Shown here in pieces: positions 5,547 to 8,601 of a stretch of 8,601 bases of DNA. The DNA is taken from positions 1-8,601 of the forward strand of contig JAEYNQ010000051.1 of assembly GCA_023412455.1 (NCBI GenBank). Reading direction: 5' to 3'. The position numbers and the translations under genes were made by a program. A model generated the notes under the pieces. That model was not told the DNA's origin and searched no databases. It saw only the letters and a list, made by a program, of their open reading frames with translations. The stretch comes from Bacillota bacterium (lineage in GTDB: Bacteria; Bacillota; Clostridia; Lachnospirales; Cellulosilyticaceae). Positions within the stretch are counted from its first letter, which is position 1, and each line of letters begins with the position of its first letter.

Positions 5547-6509
5547 TCACCTTTGATTAATATGATTCATTAATTCTTCATAATCATCATGTAAATCCGT
5601 TGAATAATTTATCTTCTCCATGATTTTCTTTTCCCATTTTTGGCGTATATTTTTATTAATATCCTCATATTGCTTATGCTTATCGTCGTTTTCCTTATTT
5701 AGCACATCATATTCAGCCCTTAAATCAGTCTTCTCAGCAAAGAACTCTTCTAAATCTGTGTCAAATCCATTTATCTTGTATTTTTTTCTAAAATTCTCTA
5801 ACTGGGACTTACTTACATCTTTTAAACGCCCATATTCTTCAATCTTGGCAATATCTTTTTCTACTTCATGGATAATTTTTTTAGACATTATCTTTTCAAA
5901 TAAATCTTTAATTATAGTTGTAATTTCCTCATAATACTCACCTGAACCACCACCACTATAGTTATACATATCACGGGTTTTCATAGCTTCCATCCTACTA
6001 TATGCTATTGCTGTGTTTATATGATTAGCTAGTATATATATTTTATCATATATATCATTAATATTTTGTATATCCTTATCTGGTATATGTGATTGCAATT
6101 TTAGAAGACTATCCTCCCATTGTTCATTTATCTTAATTGGATAAGAAGTAGGCTCATACCAAAATCTATGTGCAATATAATCATGCCTGATAAAAGCAAA
6201 AAACCTATTCATATCAAACTCTACTAATTTAAGACATCTAATCTTGTCTTCATCCTCCTTCTCATCATCTATTTGTTTTTGAATCCAAAAAGCTCCACTA
6301 ATAGCAAGAAATGCTCCTATAATTCCACCGACAATAGCTAAATAACTATCCTTCATTTCTCCAAGGTCTTTCAAATACCATTCTATAATCTTCATTATCG
6401 AAGGAATCTTAATAATAATTGGTGACAATATAGCAACTAAGGTGATTACAATTAACAACCATAAAAACACTTGACTGCAAATAATTTTCCTTATACTATC
6501 TTTCCTCAT
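5547..6509 (-). CDS. Two-helix membrane protein with long coiled-coil cytoplasmic part, unknown function
   Basis: I do not recognise this 320-residue protein. Residues about 12-34 (VFLWLLIVITLVAILSPIII) and 58-78 (LAIVGGIIGAFLAISGAFWI) form two membrane segments. A charged linker (QIDDEKEDEDK) leads into a soluble region of about 240 residues rich in Lys and Glu, predicted as coiled coil near 205-300. The short tail after residue 300 is also polar. The start is supported by AGGAGGGGG eight bases upstream. It lies within the block of extra genes between HNH and terS, downstream of the HNH remnant. Inference: a membrane-anchored cargo protein, for example superinfection exclusion, but nothing in the sequence proves it. 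Confidence 0.75.
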   Translation of the reverse strand: MRKDSIRKIICSQVFLWLLIVITLVAILSPIIIKIPSIMKIIEWYLKDLGEMKDSYLAIVGGIIGAFLAISGAFWIQKQIDDEKEDEDKIRCLKLVEFDMNRFFAFIRHDYIAHRFWYEPTSYPIKINEQWEDSLLKLQSHIPDKDIQNINDIYDKIYILANHINTAIAYSRMEAMKTRDMYNYSGGGSGEYYEEITTIIKDLFEKIMSKKIIHEVEKDIAKIEEYGRLKDVSKSQLENFRKKYKINGFDTDLEEFFAEKTDLRAEYDVLNKENDDKHKQYEDINKNIRQKWEKKIMEKINYSTDLHDDYEELMNHINQR

Positions 6510-6546
6510 GGTGCTATCCCCCTCCTCTTATATTATCCTTTATTTA

Positions 6547-6617
6547 CCAATCCCTCATACTACTATCACCAATCTGCAAATTACACACTCTACAAAATGT
6601 AGATATATCATTTTTGT
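6547..6617 (-). pseudogene. Remnant of the 3' end of an HNH endonuclease gene
   Basis: On the minus strand this stretch reads TFCRVCNLQIGDSSMRDW and stops, closely matching VLCRVCNLQVGDSSEVDW at the end of the intact HNH gene. At the DNA level 42 of 54 bases agree between 6547-6600 and 7129-7182 by my count. The upstream codons (KNDIS against EDNVA) also look related. It has no start and no nuclease core. It lies directly after the coiled-coil gene, so the two HNH tails form a direct repeat around that gene. Confidence 0.8.
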
Positions 6618-6640
6618 AAATAAATAGTCTAAATTACAAT

Positions 6641-7111
6641 TTATAGCATTGAAATACCTTGCAATAAAAGTCCCATTATCCCAATGCCATTCCCTATATT
6701 CTTCTCTATAAATGCTTTCAGCCCTTTTTCATCTTTATTCTGCAATAACATCTGAATATCTACTAATAATTGTTGATTCACTTTTTGTTGTTTTTCATCT
6801 ATCTGTGCATTAGCTCCAAGAGAATTAATAACAAAATCAATATTATTGTTTATCGCCTGTAACTGCTTTTCCAGACTATCATTCACTTTTTCAAGTCCTT
6901 TATTTACTTGTATCAGCGATTCATTCATTTGTTGAGTTCTATTTAATATGTCTTTTGCAGTTTGGTTCTGTTCTATTGCCGCTAATTCTGCCTGTTTTCT
7001 TCTTTGATAGTTTTCATTTAATTGACGTTGTATTTCAGGCGGAATAGAATTTGTTGCAACTGGTATATTTATGCTACCTATATTCTTACTAATATTACTA
7101 AAATCATTCAA
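6641..7111 (-). CDS. Coiled-coil protein with hydrophobic C-terminus, unknown function
   Basis: I do not recognise this 156-residue protein. The first 40 residues are polar. A heptad-rich coiled coil follows (about 40-125), with many Gln and Asn residues, for example around LIQVNKGLEKVNDSLEKQLQ. The C-terminus ends in a glycine-rich hydrophobic stretch, GIGIMGLLLQGISML, which could insert in or lie on a membrane. I start at the TTG at 7111: AGGAGG precedes it by eight bases, and it begins three bases after the HNH stop. A TTG at 7132 would overlap the HNH gene and lacks an SD. It is flanked by the intact HNH gene and the HNH remnant, so it looks like a cargo insertion. Confidence 0.75.
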   Translation of the reverse strand: MNDFSNISKNIGSINIPVATNSIPPEIQRQLNENYQRRKQAELAAIEQNQTAKDILNRTQQMNESLIQVNKGLEKVNDSLEKQLQAINNNIDFVINSLGANAQIDEKQQKVNQQLLVDIQMLLQNKDEKGLKAFIEKNIGNGIGIMGLLLQGISML

Positions 7112-7113
7112 TT

Positions 7114-7464
7114 CTAACACCTCCTCTCCCAATCCACTTCACTACTATCACCCACCTGCAAGTTACATACTCTACACAATACAGCCACATTATCCTCATC
7201 CAATCTTAATTCTGGATAATCTTTAAACGACTTTATATGATGCCCCTGCAAATTCTCAGTAGTGATGATTTTCCACTTGCTCCAACACCTCTCACAATAA
7301 GGATGTTCTTTGACTTTTCTATTTCTTAATTTCTGCCAAGCATATGATGAGTAAAATTTACGTTTCTCAGGTGAAATATTTCTGTTATATGTAATGTTAG
7401 TTCTACACGTACACATTTTGTTATATTTGATTGTCTTGCCACATTTACTGCATATCTTTTTCAT
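7114..7464 (-). CDS. Phage HNH endonuclease of the packaging module
   Basis: HNH proteins beside terminase genes assist cleavage of concatemeric phage DNA during packaging. The 116-residue protein carries an N-terminal cysteine cluster (Cys5, Cys8, Cys18, Cys20). The HNH fold follows, with CERC (57-60), HH at 75-76, Asn92 and CRVC (97-100); the two CxxC pairs bind structural zinc. YSSYAWQKLRNRKVKEHPYC is the typical lead-in of this family. The start is supported by AAGGAT five bases upstream. The gene normally sits directly before terS, but here more than 3 kb of extra genes intervene. The tail (QVGDSSEVDWERRC) is shorter and different from the usual basic ending. Confidence 0.92.
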   Translation of the reverse strand: MKKICSKCGKTIKYNKMCTCRTNITYNRNISPEKRKFYSSYAWQKLRNRKVKEHPYCERCWSKWKIITTENLQGHHIKSFKDYPELRLDEDNVAVLCRVCNLQVGDSSEVDWERRC

Positions 7465-7518
7465 ATGTATCCTTATTCTAAATATTATAACAATTATATT
7501 CTAATATTTCTATATTTT

Positions 7519-7551
7519 CAAACAAATAACCCCCAACATTTCTGCTGAGGG
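7519..7551 (-). terminator. Rho-independent terminator between regulator and HNH gene
   Basis: On the minus strand CCCTCAGCA (7551-7543) pairs with TGTTGGGGG (7538-7530) over nine base pairs, two of them G-U, with a GAAA loop. The T-rich stretch TTATTTGTTTG follows. It would end transcripts from the regulator genes before HNH. Confidence 0.75.
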
Positions 7552-7676
7552 CTCATCTTGGGAGTGTTATTGACTTACGTGTATTTGTTGCATCTGCTCG
7601 ATTACTATATAATAATAACACCTTCAATGTATCACTTATAAGTCTATAAATATATCATTTTTGTATCACTTTTGTA
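7552..7676. other. Intergenic region upstream of the HNH transcription unit
   Basis: No gene is visible. GTGTTATT (7564-7571) and AATAACAC (7614-7621) form an 8-bp inverted repeat 42 bases apart. TTGTATCA-like repeats run through 7650-7680. A 16-base segment, ATATATCATTTTTGTA (7650-7665), also occurs exactly at 6603-6618 in the HNH remnant. This is the place where a late promoter bound by the neighbouring regulator would be expected, but I cannot identify one. Confidence 0.5.
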
Positions 7677-8126
7677 TCATTTATAGATCAAAATCGGCAT
7701 TAATTTGCCTGCTACAATTTCTTTTCTACGTCTATTAAATGTAGGTGTTGTTATATCAAGTAATTCACATATCCTATTTACTGAATACCTCTTAAAGTAT
7801 CTTAGTTCTACAATTAACATTTCTCTTTCAGATAAAAGATTTAACACATTCTCTATCCTCTTAAGCTCTCTTTCTTTTCTATTTAATTCCCTTTTGATAA
7901 CATTTATCTTTCTCTCTAGATTTCTTTCTCTTTCTAGAACCTCATTTTCTACCACACTATTAAAGGCATTTGTACTACTGCCAGCCTTCTCATTCCCACT
8001 AGTTCCTCTTATACCCATAATTTCCTGAACATCCTCAATTCTTAGTTTCAAATTTTCTATTTCTACTCGGAGCTTTGGTAAATTATAAAGTATACCTTCT
8101 ACCATACTATAATTATTATCTTTCAT
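7677..8126 (-). CDS. Sigma-70 region 4-like phage late transcription regulator (ArpU/RinA type)
   Basis: Proteins of this type switch on the packaging and structural genes that lie downstream, as they do here. The 149-residue protein starts with a long helical and coiled-coil part (about 13-95). The C-terminal helix-turn-helix (97-140) resembles sigma factor region 4: LLSEREMLIVELRYF, then SVNRICELLDITTPTFNRRRKEI. I start at ATG 8126 because GGAGGG lies seven bases upstream. An ATG at 8141 has only a weak SD. The gene ends just before the intergenic region holding the terminator and the likely late promoter. The family assignment rests on the HTH pattern and position, not on a search. Confidence 0.78.
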   Translation of the reverse strand: MKDNNYSMVEGILYNLPKLRVEIENLKLRIEDVQEIMGIRGTSGNEKAGSSTNAFNSVVENEVLERERNLERKINVIKRELNRKERELKRIENVLNLLSEREMLIVELRYFKRYSVNRICELLDITTPTFNRRRKEIVAGKLMPILIYK

Positions 8127-8230
8127 TCGCTGTCCCTCCATGATGTCTCTTTTTTATTCAACTACTTCTGAAGAGAATACCTCTCTCATTAACTAGGTCG
8201 TAATAACTTTACACTGTTCGCTAAACAAAA

Positions 8231-8545
8231 CTATTTTAATTTTTTATCAATTAACTCAAGTATTTCCCATTCAACTACACTATTAAATCCATCAGCCTTA
8301 AGCTGCTTTAATTTATCTTCTATCTCAAATAACCCCATGAATAGCTCGTGTTGGCCTTTTCCCTCTTCATATAGTTTGATAGCTTGAGCCTTTTCTTCTT
8401 TTGCCTGTGACAAGCTGATGTGCCCTGTAGCGTATTGCTGATACAGGCTTCTTGAGGTGATATAGTAGCACTGCTCGTACATAGCTAGGCACTGTGGCAT
8501 AGGCTCGTTATGCTTGGCTTTGAGATCTAATTCTTTTATATTCAT
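8231..8545 (-). CDS. Small phage protein of unknown function
   Basis: I recognise no function. The 104-residue protein is mostly helical and charged, with HISLSQAKEEKAQAIKLYEEGK in the middle and no membrane segment. It starts at 8545, where GGAGGGAGAA precedes ATG, and its ATGA overlaps the stop of the gene before it, showing coupling. Small helical proteins of this kind are common between replication genes and the late regulator in Firmicute prophages. The motif FNSVVEWEILE near the end resembles FNSVVENEVLE in the regulator downstream. Confidence 0.72.
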   Translation of the reverse strand: MNIKELDLKAKHNEPMPQCLAMYEQCYYITSRSLYQQYATGHISLSQAKEEKAQAIKLYEEGKGQHELFMGLFEIEDKLKQLKADGFNSVVEWEILELIDKKLK

Positions 8546-8601
8546 TTCTCCCTCCATTGTCTGCTGGGTGGCAGTGGCTCACCTATTTTAGTTAATCTTT
8601 T
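8542..8601 (-). CDS. C-terminal end of an upstream phage gene (partial)
   Basis: The frame is open from the right edge for 19 codons, reading KRLTKIGEPLPPSRQWREK. It stops at a TGA that overlaps the ATG of the next gene. The other two frames hit a stop within four codons. The ATGA overlap and the SD inside its last codons suggest a real gene end. The product cannot be told from so few residues. Confidence 0.5.
   Translation of the reverse strand, partial: KRLTKIGEPLPPSRQWREK

Noticed and set aside
4697..6000. Plus-strand open frames at 4697-4909, 5169-5444 and 5620-5934
   Set aside because: They are shadows of the creatininase gene and of the coiled-coil part of the membrane protein; none has an SD or a plausible product.
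7585..7613. Plus-strand promoter TTGTTG-17-TATAAT
   Set aside because: The -10 is perfect but the -35 is weak. It would only transcribe antisense to the late regulator, so I do not annotate it.
7705..8028. Plus-strand 107-codon frame
   Set aside because: It is antisense to the late regulator and is made of Leu/Ser/Phe-rich shadow sequence.
1..8601. tRNA genes, CRISPR arrays or attachment sites
   Set aside because: I saw no cloverleaf, no regularly spaced repeats and no integrase with its core site in the window.

Overview
The window is AT-rich, with strong Shine-Dalgarno (SD) sequences and dense genes on the minus strand, and it looks like a prophage or phage packaging region from a low-GC Firmicute, probably a clostridium. 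The gene families and the sigma-A style promoters support Firmicutes. I cannot name the species.

Read in transcription order (minus strand, right to left): the end of an unknown gene (8601-8542); a small phage protein of unknown function (8545-8231); a sigma-70-region-4-like late regulator (8126-7677); an intergenic terminator (about 7551-7519); an HNH endonuclease (7464-7114); a cargo block holding a coiled-coil protein (7111-6641), a decayed copy of the 3' end of the HNH gene (6617-6547) and a two-helix membrane protein with a long coiled coil (6509-5547); then a creatininase-family amidohydrolase (5374-4517) and a MerR-type regulator (4524-3748) behind a textbook 19-bp-spacer MerR promoter; then P27-family terminase small subunit terS (3721-3257) and large subunit terL (from about 1687 to beyond the left edge). 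HNH-terS-terL is the normal packaging order, so everything between HNH and terS looks like inserted cargo.

Two unrelated mobile elements sit in the terminase genes. A mobile group I intron (345-1342) carrying a GIY-YIG homing endonuclease splits terL exactly within its Walker A coding sequence: removing it joins ...LWIA to RKNSKS... in frame. An IS110-family element (about 1697-3263, opposite strand) lies exactly on the terL ribosome binding site.

The main result concerns the IS110 element. Its 244-base leader upstream of the transposase folds as a bridge RNA. The presumed target-binding loop contains a left guide and a right guide that match the two sides of this very insertion (left 9 nt with one G-U wobble; right 10 nt exact in the reconstructed empty site), overlapping on a CT core. 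Joining the right end to the left end as a circle creates a TTGACT-17-TATTAT promoter that does not exist in the integrated form and would drive the bridge RNA and transposase. These independent signals agree on the same boundaries to the base. The recognised target is essentially a perfect Shine-Dalgarno sequence (complement AAGGAGGTGG), so this element appears programmed to land on ribosome binding sites.

Removing the IS restores a terS tail of four glycines overlapping the terL start region, but the terL start position reads ATA where an ATGA-type overlap is expected. Together these changes suggest a damaged or tuned-down packaging module, although the long terL reading frames are still open.
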